Positions 26,689-35,693 of a stretch of DNA of 64,000 nt are shown piece by piece. Source of the stretch: an uncultured Pedobacter sp. (GTDB lineage: Bacteria > Bacteroidota > Bacteroidia > Sphingobacteriales > Sphingobacteriaceae); contig NZ_CAMLIG010000019.1 of assembly GCF_946480185.1 (NCBI RefSeq), positions 1-64,000 of the forward strand, given 5' to 3'. The notes under the pieces were generated by a model. That model saw only the letters and a program-made list of their open reading frames with translations, had not been told where the DNA came from and did not search any database. How positions within the stretch are numbered: position 1 is the stretch's first letter; each line of letters begins with the position of its first letter. A program made the translations under genes and the position numbers.

Positions 26689-27138
26689 ATGGGTAGATCA
26701 CAAGAAACTTTTAGCAAAAAAGAAAATGAAAAAAAGCGTTTAAAGAAGAGACAAGAAAAACAGCAAAAGAAAGAAGAGCGCAAGGAAAACTCCGCGGGCG
26801 GTAGTTTAGAGAGCATGATGGCTTATGTAGATGAATACGGAAACATTACAGATACGCCACCAGATCCAATCCGTAAGAAAAAAGAAATTGATGCCAGCAC
26901 TATAGAAATTGGTATCCCTAAGCAAGAAGCGGAAGATTTAACGCTTCCGAAAAAAGGTAAAATAGATTTCTTTAACGATCAAAAAGGATTTGGATTTATC
27001 CGCGAGGACAGTACACAAGAAAAATACTTTGTACATGTTAACGGTTTAACAGAAGAAGTACGCGAAGGTGATAAAGTTAGTTTTGAGCTTGAAAAAGGCC
27101 TTAAAGGTATGAACGCTATTAACGTTAAAAGAATATAA
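26689..27138 (+). CDS. Cold-shock-domain protein with charged N-terminal extension
   Basis: A 149-residue nucleic-acid-binding protein. Residues 1-85 are a highly charged, lysine- and glutamate-rich region likely to be disordered or helical. The last 60 residues form a cold-shock domain: KGKIDFFNDQKGFGFIR includes the RNP1-like motif and EKYFVHVNGL the RNP2-like motif. It probably binds single-stranded RNA or DNA. Plain CspA proteins are about 70 residues, so the extension is a clear addition. The upstream leader is unusually long. Confidence 0.9.
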   Translation: MGRSQETFSKKENEKKRLKKRQEKQQKKEERKENSAGGSLESMMAYVDEYGNITDTPPDPIRKKKEIDASTIEIGIPKQEAEDLTLPKKGKIDFFNDQKGFGFIREDSTQEKYFVHVNGLTEEVREGDKVSFELEKGLKGMNAINVKRI

Positions 27139-27146
27139 ATTTTAAG

Positions 27147-27182
27147 TTCCCTGAGATGCAAATTTCAGGGAATTTATTTTTT
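27147..27182 (+). terminator. Rho-independent terminator after the cold-shock gene
   Basis: TTCCCTGA (27147-27154) pairs with TCAGGGAA (27165-27172), followed by a T-rich tract. The remaining 234 bases up to mqnA hold no feature I recognise. Confidence 0.85.
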
Positions 27183-27416
27183 GTTTCAAAAACTTCCCAA
27201 AGTTTAAAAGAAGCATTCTATAATAATATTCAGCAGGCATTCTCAAATCCATTCAATTCATCTTCATTCTATTTTTCTGTAGAAATCTCTGAAAACTAAA
27301 ACGTAATATTTGTCCTATAATTTATATTATGTTAAGTAGTATTTCACTGAACTCACCTGTTTCGTTTGCTTAATACGCCGGGCGGTTTTTACCTATGTTT
27401 AATGTACGCCCCGTGA

Positions 27417-28154
27417 TTAAAGTTCTTTAATCAACTTATGAAACAAAGCCATAGCTTCCATTTTACTATCCGTTAAGCTATAATCAATCTTGTGCATTAG
27501 GTAGTCCACCAAATCAAAATCTGAACGCATTTCCATATTTTCAAAGATTTTCAAACGGCTGTTTAAACCAAATTTCAAAGCTTCATTAAGTTGCGTAATA
27601 AAAACTTCATCCAACTTCTTATTACTTACCCAAGCGGCAAAAACAAACTCTAATCCTGTGAAATTTTTCCATTCGGCGGCCAAATCATATACATAAAAAT
27701 GTTTGTCAACTTTACCAAAGGTTCTGTCGCCTATTTGCACAAAAGCAGTTTTAGGATGTGTTGAGCGTCCGTATTCTTTTGCTTTGTAAACCAATTCTGG
27801 TTCAACCTTCCAATAGTTTTTTAATAAAACTAATGCTAGGTTGTTGGATGATTTAGATTGAGGATCTAACTGAAGATATTTTATATCTTTAACGGGGCAA
27901 TTACTAAATATAAATACCGAATTTACAGCTCCGTTAGCACCTATGCAATAATCAGAAACGATATGCCATTCGGGTAAATCTAAAATTGCCGCAACCGGAA
28001 TTAGACCGATATCAACTTTGTTTTCCACTAGTTTATCAGCACATAATGCTGGAATATCTAAGCTTAATTCGATATTTTTTTTAATAGAATGGTATTGTAA
28101 ACCGTAAATAAACGGAATCGTATTGGTGTAACTTACCGCCGAAATCTTAACCAT
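27417..28154 (-). CDS. mqnA: Chorismate dehydratase of the futalosine menaquinone pathway
   Basis: A 245-residue protein of the MqnA/MqnD periplasmic-binding-like fold. The start VKISAVSYTNTIPFIYGL, the VDIGLIPVAAIL strand and the YDLAAEWKNFTGLEFVFAAWVS segment are those of MqnA, which makes 3-enolpyruvylbenzoate from chorismate. It overlaps the histidine phosphatase gene by eight bases and shares an operon with mqnE, which uses its product. This context supports MqnA over MqnD. Confidence 0.9.
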   Translation of the reverse strand: MVKISAVSYTNTIPFIYGLQYHSIKKNIELSLDIPALCADKLVENKVDIGLIPVAAILDLPEWHIVSDYCIGANGAVNSVFIFSNCPVKDIKYLQLDPQSKSSNNLALVLLKNYWKVEPELVYKAKEYGRSTHPKTAFVQIGDRTFGKVDKHFYVYDLAAEWKNFTGLEFVFAAWVSNKKLDEVFITQLNEALKFGLNSRLKIFENMEMRSDFDLVDYLMHKIDYSLTDSKMEAMALFHKLIKEL

Positions 28155-28782
28155 AAACCTGTTGTAAATGCGCTACACTATTGAAAACCTCAATACTAAA
28201 ATCTTTACCGTCATAATCTAAAACATATAAAGAAGTATTTTTGTGTGGAAAATCATCCATGTGGTTAAAAGTTTTATTCATTAATGCACAAAGCAATAAA
28301 CGCAGAGCTCTTCCATGCATGCAGATCAGCACGGTTTTTTCCTGTTTTTTCGCTAAAATATGGTTCATCGCCTCAGCTTGTCTAAGATGTACTTCATTCG
28401 GACTCTCCCCTCCTTCCGCTTTGTTGTCATAATCACCTTCCGCCCAAGATTTTACTAATTTATTAAAGCTTACATTTAATTCAGGAGAATGTTCTTTTCC
28501 TTCATATATGCCCCAACCAAATTCGTCTAATCCGGCTAACTGCTCCCAAGGAATACCTTTTTCAATAAATTTAGCTACAGTTTGGTGCGTACGTTTTAAA
28601 TCAGAGGTATAAATTTTATCAAAAAGCACATCTTTATAGTATTGATAAAATTCTTCAGCTTGTTGTCTTCCGGTATCATTTAAATCAGCATCTACTCCTC
28701 TTCCTTGTACAACGTTGTTTTTATTTAAATCGGTTTCACCATGTCTGATGATGTATAATCTTTTTATTTGGGAATCGCTCAT
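28147..28782 (-). CDS. Histidine phosphatase family protein
   Basis: A 211-residue member of the phosphoglycerate-mutase-like superfamily. The catalytic motif IIRHGETDLNKNNVVQGR contains the phospho-histidine, and the second histidine lies in ICMHGRALRLLL. Substrates in this family range from sugar phosphates to nucleotides. It sits between mqnE (three-base gap) and mqnA (eight-base overlap), so it is translated with menaquinone genes, though no such phosphatase is known in the pathway. Confidence 0.88.
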   Translation of the reverse strand: MSDSQIKRLYIIRHGETDLNKNNVVQGRGVDADLNDTGRQQAEEFYQYYKDVLFDKIYTSDLKRTHQTVAKFIEKGIPWEQLAGLDEFGWGIYEGKEHSPELNVSFNKLVKSWAEGDYDNKAEGGESPNEVHLRQAEAMNHILAKKQEKTVLICMHGRALRLLLCALMNKTFNHMDDFPHKNTSLYVLDYDGKDFSIEVFNSVAHLQQVYG

Positions 28783-28785
28783 AAA

Positions 28786-29979
28786 TTATTTTAAAACAGG
28801 TAAAGCGTAGTATCTTGGTTTCACATCGTCTGCAAATTCAACGTTCTCGAAATCCGTAATTACATTATAAAGTGTATCGCGTTCAATTGGTTGTCTGCCA
28901 ACAGCTTTTATCAGCTTGACCAAATCTTTTGTACTCATTGCCGGATGTTGCTCCTCAGCGCCAGCCATACTGTAAATCTTCGTGGTATCGTCCAAAGTTC
29001 CATCGATATCATCCACACCAAAGTTTAAAGAAAGCTGTGCAGTATTTCTACTGATCATAGCCCAATAAGCTTTGATATGGTCAAAATTATCTAGGTAGAT
29101 TCTTGATACGGCATAATTCCGTAAATCTTCTACTACAGATGATTCAGCTACATCAGACATTTGGTTGTCCTTATTCCTGAATTTTAATGGAATAAAAGTT
29201 TGGAAACCGCCGGTTTTATCTTGTAGCTGTCTTAAGCGCTCCAAATGATCTATTCGGTGCGTAAAATTTTCGATATGTCCGTAAAGCATAGTTGCATTAG
29301 ATCGCATTCCTAATTTATGCCACTCTTCATGTATCTGCAGCCACTGTTCGGCGTTACATTTATCTTTGGCAATCTTGTTTCTGATTTCTGGATCAAAAAT
29401 TTCTGCACCTCCGCCCGGCAATGATTCTAAACCGGCTTCTTTCATTAATTTCATCCCTGTAGCATAATCAATTTTCGCTTTTTTAAAGATGTAATGATAC
29501 TCAACTGGAGTTAATGCTTTTACGTGTAACTCAGGACGATGCTTTTTTATAGCAGAGAACAAACTGGTATAAAATTCCAAATCGTATTGAGGCAAAACCC
29601 CTCCTACTATGTGTGCTTCTGTTACAGGCTGATCATCATAAGATTTTACAATGTTAAGCATCTCATCCATAGTGTATTCCCATCCTTCACTTCGTTCTTT
29701 AATTAAAACAGAATAAGAGCAAAATTTGCAATCGTAAACGCAAAGATTGGTAGGTTCTATATGGAAATTCCTGTTGAAATAAGTTTTGTTGCCATGACGT
29801 TTTTCTCTGATATAATTAGCTAGAATACCTAGGTAAGAAAGTTCTCCTTTTTCAAACAAATACACACCTTCATCAAAAGTAATGCGTTCTCCGTTTTTAA
29901 CTTTTAAGGCAATGTTTCTATGTTGGTCACTTAAATTTTTATTAGCTAATAAACTCTCAATCTGGTGGCTTGAATTCAT
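28786..29979 (-). CDS. mqnE: Aminofutalosine synthase, radical SAM
   Basis: This enzyme joins 3-enolpyruvylbenzoate to an adenosyl radical to give aminofutalosine. The 397-residue length fits. The cluster motif CxxxCxxC uses Cys80, Cys84 and Cys87 (LCVYDCKFC). Further family blocks are AHIVGGVLPQ, GLESLPGGGAEIFDPEIR and TMLYGHIENFTHRIDHL. It is the first gene of a three-gene minus-strand operon. A TATTTTTG -7-like sequence on the minus strand lies at 29997-30004. Confidence 0.94.
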   Translation of the reverse strand: MNSSHQIESLLANKNLSDQHRNIALKVKNGERITFDEGVYLFEKGELSYLGILANYIREKRHGNKTYFNRNFHIEPTNLCVYDCKFCSYSVLIKERSEGWEYTMDEMLNIVKSYDDQPVTEAHIVGGVLPQYDLEFYTSLFSAIKKHRPELHVKALTPVEYHYIFKKAKIDYATGMKLMKEAGLESLPGGGAEIFDPEIRNKIAKDKCNAEQWLQIHEEWHKLGMRSNATMLYGHIENFTHRIDHLERLRQLQDKTGGFQTFIPLKFRNKDNQMSDVAESSVVEDLRNYAVSRIYLDNFDHIKAYWAMISRNTAQLSLNFGVDDIDGTLDDTTKIYSMAGAEEQHPAMSTKDLVKLIKAVGRQPIERDTLYNVITDFENVEFADDVKPRYYALPVLK

Positions 29980-29996
29980 ATATATTAGAATTTTGT

Positions 29997-30004
29997 CAAA
30001 AATA
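29997..30004 (-). promoter_or_regulatory. Candidate -7 element of the mqnE operon
   Basis: Minus-strand TATTTTTG matches TAnnTTTG and lies 17 bases before the mqnE ATG. No clear -33 element is seen. Confidence 0.45.
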
Positions 30005-30057
30005 GCAAAAACCCCATTTAATTAGGTTTAATTAATGTAAAACAAGTGTGAATGTGT

Positions 30058-30065
30058 TAAGTTTG
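30058..30065 (+). promoter_or_regulatory. Candidate -7 element of the trans-sulfuration gene
   Basis: TAAGTTTG matches TAnnTTTG and lies 17 bases before the ATG at 30083. The -33 region is not clear. Confidence 0.5.
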
Positions 30066-30082
30066 GAAGAAAAAAATAAATA

Positions 30083-31195
30083 ATGAAAATTGAAACATTA
30101 GCTATTCATGCTGGAAATGAATCTGATAAAAGCACCGGCGCTGTTGTACAACCTTTAACACTTTCCACTACGTTTTTGCGGGGTCCACAAGGAGATTACC
30201 CAGGTGGCTATATGTATTCAAGAGCAGAAAATCCGAATAGAAAAGCGCTAGAAAATGTTCTGGCTAAACTGGAAAACGGAGTTGACGCTTGTGCTTTTTC
30301 ATCGGGCAATGCGGCGGGGATGTCGGTTTTTCAGGCTTTGGAACCGGGCAGCCACATTATTTGCCCTGATGATATGTACCACGGTTTGCGTAACCAGCTA
30401 AAATTAATGTTTAAAGGGATTTTGACTTTTGATTTTATAGATTTTACCGATGTTGAACTTATTTTTAATACCATTAAACGCGAGACGAGGTTGATTTGGG
30501 CAGAAACGCCTTCAAATCCCTTAATGAAACTTTGTGATATCGGAGCTATTGCGCATATCGCCCGTGAGCATCAGATTACTTTTGTAATCGATAACACTTT
30601 TGCTTCTCCCATTTGCCAAAAACCCTTGGATTTAGGAGCCGATATTGTGATGCATTCTACCACTAAGTACATGAACGGACATAGTGATGTTTCTGGCGGT
30701 GCTTTAATTACAAAGGAAGAAAGTGATTTGTGGAGCAAAATTAGAATTGTACAGGGTTATGGCGGTGCAATCCCCTCTCCTTTTGATTGTTATATGGTAA
30801 CAAGAGGAATTAAAACTTTACCTTACCGCATGCGTGGACATGTTGAAAATGCAACAGCTTTGGCTAACTATTTAGAAAATCATCCGGCTGTTGAAGCTGT
30901 TTTTTATCCTGGTTTGGCGTCGCATCCGCAACATCAGCTAGCGCAACAACAGATGCTTTCTTACGGTGGGATGTTGTCGTTTTTATTAAAGGGCGGAGAG
31001 GAAAAGGCACATAGCGTTGTAAACGCCTTGAAAATATTTACACAGGCAACAAGTTTAGGAGGCGTAGAAAGTTTAATTGAGCACAGGTATTCTGTTGAAG
31101 GACCAGATACAAAAACTCCGAAAAACTTATTAAGGGTTTCTGTTGGTTTAGAGCATATTGATGATTTAATTGCCGATTTAGAGGCTGCGCTATAA
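30083..31195 (+). CDS. Trans-sulfuration enzyme (cystathionine gamma-synthase/beta-lyase type)
   Basis: A 370-residue PLP enzyme of the Cys/Met metabolism family. The PLP-binding lysine is in HSTTKYMNGHSDVSGG, the tyrosine-arginine pair in YMYSRAENPNR, and the C-terminal SLGGVESLIEHR motif is complete. Whether it acts as cystathionine synthase, cystathionine lyase or another gamma- or beta-lyase cannot be settled from motifs alone. It is probably a single-gene unit ending at a strong palindromic terminator. Confidence 0.9.
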   Translation: MKIETLAIHAGNESDKSTGAVVQPLTLSTTFLRGPQGDYPGGYMYSRAENPNRKALENVLAKLENGVDACAFSSGNAAGMSVFQALEPGSHIICPDDMYHGLRNQLKLMFKGILTFDFIDFTDVELIFNTIKRETRLIWAETPSNPLMKLCDIGAIAHIAREHQITFVIDNTFASPICQKPLDLGADIVMHSTTKYMNGHSDVSGGALITKEESDLWSKIRIVQGYGGAIPSPFDCYMVTRGIKTLPYRMRGHVENATALANYLENHPAVEAVFYPGLASHPQHQLAQQQMLSYGGMLSFLLKGGEEKAHSVVNALKIFTQATSLGGVESLIEHRYSVEGPDTKTPKNLLRVSVGLEHIDDLIADLEAAL

Positions 31196-31199
31196 AGTT

Positions 31200-31236
31200 A
31201 AAATCAATTGGATGATTAATCATCCAACTGATTTTT
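31200..31236. terminator. Bidirectional terminator
   Basis: The perfect palindrome TTGGATGATT/AATCATCCAA at 31208-31227 is extended by AAATCA and TGATTT arms and followed by a T run. It separates the convergent trans-sulfuration and ppx genes. Confidence 0.85.
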
Positions 31237-31242
31237 TAAGAC

Positions 31243-32124
31243 CTACTTCTTAAAATTCTTTTCTATCAATAAGTTGATAATTCCATCTACCATACCCACC
31301 TTGGGAACATGGATTTGTTTAATGGAAGCATAACTCATCACTGTTAAAAAAATCTGACAGGCTGGAATAATAACATCTGCCCTATCTTGGTTTAAACCTA
31401 AAGTAAATATCCGTTCTTTTAAAGAGTGTGCATTTAAATGATCATATTGGGCTTTTAGTTTAGCAAAACTTAAAGGCGTCCCGTCTTTTTCTCCTGCTAA
31501 CCTAAAAAGCTTATTAATGTTACCGCCGGTACCAATGCCCATTAAGTTTTTATAGTTTTTGGTTTCGGTCTTAATCCACAATTTTAAATCCTCCCAGGTT
31601 TCGTCTTTATCCTGGTGATCTAAAATTCTGATGGTACCCAAATTAAAAGATTTTGAGGCTACAGGTTTGCCTTCAGAAAATATAGATAATTCTGTGCTAC
31701 CACCGCCTACGTCAATATAAAGGTAATTCGCATTATGTTCAAAATCCTGATCGATATGACTTGAATAAATAATGTTTGCTTCTTTTTGTCCTTCAACAAT
31801 TTCTAAATCTATACCGGCTTCCTCTTTAATTCTCCGTACCAAATCTGGTCCGTTTTCAGCCTCACGTAAGGCCGAAGTTGCGCAGGCCATATAATCTTCT
31901 ACATGGTAAACATCCATGAGGTTTTTAAAGGCAATCATTGTTTTTACCAGCTCCTCCGCTTTTTTATCACAAATATGATGGTCGATAAAAGCATTATCTC
32001 CTAATCTTAACGGCACCCTAATTAATGAGGTTTTTTTGAAAGTTGTTTTTCCTTCGATTGATAAAATGGAAGCAATTAATAATCTGATGGCATTAGAACC
32101 GATGTCAATAGCTGCGTATCTCAA
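31243..32124 (-). CDS. ppx: Exopolyphosphatase, Ppx/GppA family
   Basis: A 293-residue phosphatase of the actin-like ATPase fold that releases phosphate from polyphosphate or cleaves pppGpp. It has AAIDIGSNAIRLLIAS, ATSALREAENG, YIDVGGGSTELSIF and GTGGNINKL. It contains only the two N-terminal domains; long Ppx proteins of about 500 residues have further domains. The start is TTG, overlapping the ppk1 stop by four bases. That coupling argues for polyphosphate as the substrate. Confidence 0.9.
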   Translation of the reverse strand: MRYAAIDIGSNAIRLLIASILSIEGKTTFKKTSLIRVPLRLGDNAFIDHHICDKKAEELVKTMIAFKNLMDVYHVEDYMACATSALREAENGPDLVRRIKEEAGIDLEIVEGQKEANIIYSSHIDQDFEHNANYLYIDVGGGSTELSIFSEGKPVASKSFNLGTIRILDHQDKDETWEDLKLWIKTETKNYKNLMGIGTGGNINKLFRLAGEKDGTPLSFAKLKAQYDHLNAHSLKERIFTLGLNQDRADVIIPACQIFLTVMSYASIKQIHVPKVGMVDGIINLLIEKNFKK

Positions 32125-34181
32125 TTTTGCTGAATTTTATTTTTTAAATAATTATAAGTATCAATCTGTGTACGATAAGGTACTTTGACACCCGTTTTGC
32201 GGTACTTGTTGTTATTAAGTGCATTAATTTCCCTGGCTTTGGTATTATCCATTAACTGGATATCTATCAGTTCGATAATTTCCTTTTTGATTAATGGATC
32301 ATAAATCGGGAAACCAACCTCAATTCTATGGTCGAGATTACGTGTCATTAAATCTGCGGAAAGCAAATAAACCTCTTCCTTTCCGTTATTTCCAAAAATC
32401 CAAATGCGGGCGTGTTCCAAAAACTTATCTATAATAGAAATCACTTCAATATTTTCACTAAAACCGACTTGGTTAGGTACTAAACAGCACATCCCCCTTA
32501 CAATTAGCTTAATTTTAACTCCAGCATTACTTGCTTCATACAGCTTTTTGATGGTAAGCTCATCTGCCAACGAGTTCATTTTTAAAGTCAAATACGCATT
32601 CTTTTTAGCTTTAGCATTTTTAATCTCTCTGTCAATAAAAGAAAACAGCTTTTTACGAGTTTCTGTTGGCGAAACAATTAAATGCTCATAATCTTTAGAG
32701 ATTTTTTTGTTTTCTATATTTGTAAAAAGCTTACTTAGTTCTTTAGTGATGTTTTCGTTTGCGGTAAAAAGACTGTGATCACAATAAAGTTTTGCTGTTT
32801 TTTCATTGTAATTACCGGTGGATAAATTTGCATAATAAACCGTTTTACCTTTTTCTATACGGGTAATCATGCAAATTTTGGTATGTACTTTATACCCAGT
32901 AATTCCATAATTAACCTCTACACCTTCTTCTTCCAGCTTGCCTGTCCAGTAAATGTTTGCCTGCTCATCAAACCTGGCTTTTAGCTCCACCAAACAAATC
33001 ACCTTTTTGCCATTCCTTGAAGCATTGATCAGCGCATTTATAATTCTTGAATTTTGTGCTAAACGGTAAAGGGTAATGTGTATGGTGGTAACGCGAGGGT
33101 CAATTGCTGCTTCGCGTAAAAAATGGATAATGTAATCAAAGGACTGATAAGGCAAATTGATTAAGTAATCTTGCTTCTTGATCAACTCAAGCATTCCTTT
33201 ATTTACACTTAAATCTTTAACAGGGAGCGGTTTAATACTTCTATAGCTTAAAGTTTCAGGCCCAACGTTTGGAAAAGCGATAAAGTCTTTAAAATTATGA
33301 TACTTATTGCCTGGAATTAAACTTTCTGAATACAGATTTAATTTGCTTACTACTACGTTTAGCATATCAATAGGCATACTGCTATCGTAAAGTAGGCGCA
33401 TCGGCTTTCCTTTTTTTCTTTTCTGTAGGCTTTTTGAAAGTGCTTCAATAAATCTGTCGCTCACATTTGTATCTAAATCAAGTGCGGCATCACGTGTTAC
33501 CTGTAAAGAGTACGCTTCAATAATATTGTAATGAAAAATAAAGAAGATTTCATCTAAACAATAGCGTATTACATCATCTAAAAGAATGATAAACTTTAAA
33601 TCGTTTGTATCCGGAAGAATTAAAAATCGGTCTAAACTTTCTGGGATTTCAATTAGCGCATACTTAATTTTAGCCTTGCTGTCATTGTGGCTAAGTTTTA
33701 CTAAAAAGTAAATTACCCGATCCCGTAATTCAGGGAAAGGTTTATTGTCATCGATTATGATAGGGACAATTGCTGGTAGTATTTTTTCGCGGAAATAACT
33801 TTTAACAAATCCTCCTCTGCTTACGTTGAGCTGTTGATCGTTTAAAATAAAGATTTTATTTTCTGCAAGTTCTTTGATGATTTGCTCATAAAGCAGGTTA
33901 AATTTCTTTTCCTGCTTTACAACAATATTTTTAATTTGATTAAGTATTTTTTTAGGATTAAACCCGAGCTCATCTTTGGTTTTGCTAACCACAGTTACCA
34001 AACGGTTAAGTGTTGCTACCCTCACCCTATAAAATTCGTCAAGGTTGGAAGAAAAAATCGCCAAAAACTTTATTCTTTCTATTAACGGGACAGACTTATC
34101 TGCCGCTTCTTGCAAAACTCTTGCGTTAAAATAAAGCCAACTAATTTCTCTGTTAAGTAAAGGCGGTTTTTCTTTATTCAT
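32121..34181 (-). CDS. ppk1: Polyphosphate kinase 1
   Basis: Makes long-chain polyphosphate from ATP reversibly. With ATG at 34181 the protein has 686 residues, typical of PPK1. LLNREISWLYFNARVLQEA starts the N domain. The catalytic-histidine motif YKVHTKICMI, the YANLSTGNYNEKTAKLYCDHSLF segment and RGMCCLVP are intact. A longer frame from TTG at 34223 adds 14 residues that do not fit the family. It is first in a two-gene operon with ppx. Confidence 0.96.
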   Translation of the reverse strand: MNKEKPPLLNREISWLYFNARVLQEAADKSVPLIERIKFLAIFSSNLDEFYRVRVATLNRLVTVVSKTKDELGFNPKKILNQIKNIVVKQEKKFNLLYEQIIKELAENKIFILNDQQLNVSRGGFVKSYFREKILPAIVPIIIDDNKPFPELRDRVIYFLVKLSHNDSKAKIKYALIEIPESLDRFLILPDTNDLKFIILLDDVIRYCLDEIFFIFHYNIIEAYSLQVTRDAALDLDTNVSDRFIEALSKSLQKRKKGKPMRLLYDSSMPIDMLNVVVSKLNLYSESLIPGNKYHNFKDFIAFPNVGPETLSYRSIKPLPVKDLSVNKGMLELIKKQDYLINLPYQSFDYIIHFLREAAIDPRVTTIHITLYRLAQNSRIINALINASRNGKKVICLVELKARFDEQANIYWTGKLEEEGVEVNYGITGYKVHTKICMITRIEKGKTVYYANLSTGNYNEKTAKLYCDHSLFTANENITKELSKLFTNIENKKISKDYEHLIVSPTETRKKLFSFIDREIKNAKAKKNAYLTLKMNSLADELTIKKLYEASNAGVKIKLIVRGMCCLVPNQVGFSENIEVISIIDKFLEHARIWIFGNNGKEEVYLLSADLMTRNLDHRIEVGFPIYDPLIKKEIIELIDIQLMDNTKAREINALNNNKYRKTGVKVPYRTQIDTYNYLKNKIQQN

Positions 34182-34274
34182 TTGAAATAAAAAGAAGTCC
34201 CGGGCAATTGTCCGGAACGTCAAAAGTGCGAATAAGCTGAGAATTAATTATTAAGTTAATGTTAACAATTAAAT

Positions 34275-35030
34275 TTATCCTCTTTTATATTTGTTTCTTG
34301 GGCCAGCCTCTAAAGGTAGGTCTGTATTTTGAGGCTTGGTATCTGATTTTGGTATTGGAGATTTCGTTCTTCTTTTGCTCACTACCGGAGTTTCTGGATG
34401 GGTATTTTCTACTGCTGAATTTGTAGTTTCTTTTTCTTCAGCAGGTTTTGTAGCCACTTTTGCAACTGGTTTTGTGACTGTCTTTTTAACAGGAACCGTT
34501 TTTTTGGCTTCTGCTACTGCTTTTTTAACAACTGTTTTTGTTGCAACTTTATTAACAGGTACAGCAGCTTTGCTAACTTCTTCTTTAACGACCGCCACTG
34601 CTTTTTTAACAACTGGCTTTGCTACAACTTTTTTAGTTGATATCGCTTTTTCAACTTCTTTAGAAATAGCTGGCAATACATCAACTGTTTTTACCGAGCC
34701 TGCCTTTTTAACTACTTTCTTTGTGTCTTTTTTAGCCTGACTTACAATTTTATCAAGTTTATCAACGTTCTTTTTAACGTCTGCTTTTTTAGACTTTTTA
34801 ACCTGAGAAACCTTATCGTCTATAGATTTTTTGGCTTCTTTTAATTTACGGTTTAATCTTTTTGCTAAAACCTTACTTGTTTTTTTTATTTCATCACCTA
34901 TATCTTCTGCATCATGCCCCAAGCTAAATACAAAATCCTTTATTTTTTTCCTTAAACTAATTTCAAGTTTTTCGGTAGCTTTTTTGCCAGCTTTAATTGT
35001 TGATTTCGTTTTCTGAGATTTCATTGCCAT
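34275..35030 (-). CDS. Lysine/alanine-rich histone H1-like protein
   Basis: A 251-residue basic protein. Residues 1 to about 95 are lysine-rich and probably helical. From about 110 to 200 it is built of repeats such as KKAVA, KPVVKK and TVVKKAVAEAKK, as in bacterial H1-like proteins and AlgP tails, and the last 50 residues are proline-rich and disordered. A nucleoid-binding role is likely by composition only. Low-complexity proteins of this type vary in repeat number among strains. The start could be Met1 or Met3. Confidence 0.75.
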   Translation of the reverse strand: MAMKSQKTKSTIKAGKKATEKLEISLRKKIKDFVFSLGHDAEDIGDEIKKTSKVLAKRLNRKLKEAKKSIDDKVSQVKKSKKADVKKNVDKLDKIVSQAKKDTKKVVKKAGSVKTVDVLPAISKEVEKAISTKKVVAKPVVKKAVAVVKEEVSKAAVPVNKVATKTVVKKAVAEAKKTVPVKKTVTKPVAKVATKPAEEKETTNSAVENTHPETPVVSKRRTKSPIPKSDTKPQNTDLPLEAGPRNKYKRG

Positions 35031-35087
35031 GGTTTAAAATTTTAAATTTATCTTTATTTTTTTATTATAACAAATAATATTCCAAAC

Positions 35088-35582
35088 ATGCCTTCTTTTG
35101 ATATTGTTAGCAAAATAGATGCTCAAAACTTAGATAATGCAGTGAATAACGCTAAAAAAGAAATTTTAAACCGTTATGATTTTAACACTTCTAAAAGTAC
35201 AGTTGAACTGGATAAGAAAACAAATGTACTGACTGTTGTTACAGAAGATGATATGCGTTTGAAAGCAATTACAGATGCAATCATTTCCAGATTTGTAAAA
35301 CAGAACATAGATCCAAAAGCTTTAGATTTCGAAAAACCTTTTATTTCCGTTACAGGAAATATGATTAAAAAAGAAATTATAGTGAAAGAGGGAATTGATA
35401 AGGAAGCAGCAAAAAAAGTAGTAAAGAAAATTAAAGATTCGGGGTTAAAGGTACAAGCGGCTATTATGGAAGACCAAGTACGTGTAACGGGCAAAAAATT
35501 AGACGATTTGCAGGCAGTAATTGCTTTATGCCGAACGGAAGATTTTGGCCAGCCTTTGCAGTATATTAATATGAGAAGCTAG
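35088..35582 (+). CDS. YajQ-family nucleotide-binding protein
   Basis: A 164-residue protein of the YajQ (UPF0234) family, beginning MPSFDIVSKIDAQNLDNAVNNAKKEI and containing RYDFNTSKSTVELDKK. It ends in VRVTGKKLDDLQAVIALCRTEDFGQPLQ, the family hallmark. Some members bind cyclic di-GMP and act with transcription factors; whether this one does is unknown. It is divergent from the H1-like gene by 57 bases. Confidence 0.94.
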   Translation: MPSFDIVSKIDAQNLDNAVNNAKKEILNRYDFNTSKSTVELDKKTNVLTVVTEDDMRLKAITDAIISRFVKQNIDPKALDFEKPFISVTGNMIKKEIIVKEGIDKEAAKKVVKKIKDSGLKVQAAIMEDQVRVTGKKLDDLQAVIALCRTEDFGQPLQYINMRS

Positions 35583-35646
35583 ATTTTGGTTGCTAAATGG
35601 AGAGTTTTGGAAGCAATAAAGTATTACGCTTTTAAATCTTTGATAA

Positions 35647-35687
35647 TTAGTCCTGTTGCTGTAACGGATTATCAACAACAGGACTAA
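35647..35687. terminator. Long hairpin between convergent genes
   Basis: A perfect 12-bp stem, TTAGTCCTGTTG (35647-35658) and CAACAGGACTAA (35676-35687), encloses a 17-base loop. There is no T run, so this is an atypical terminator or an RNA-stability element at the ends of the yajQ and GH28 transcripts. Confidence 0.55.
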
Positions 35688-35693
35688 CAATCA

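Noticed and set aside
27371..27416. A GC-rich pocket CGCCGGGCGG and CGCCCC near the end of mqnA that could be a small RNA or terminator.
   Set aside because: Only a 5-bp stem can form with a long loop, and no T run follows.
30001..30082. A SAM or other sulfur riboswitch before the trans-sulfuration gene.
   Set aside because: The leader would be about ten bases if the -7 element is right, and no riboswitch-like fold is seen.
34336..34740. A 134-codon plus-strand frame rich in Thr, Val and Ala.
   Set aside because: It is the complement of the lysine/alanine repeats of the H1-like gene; the repeat makes long frames on both strands.
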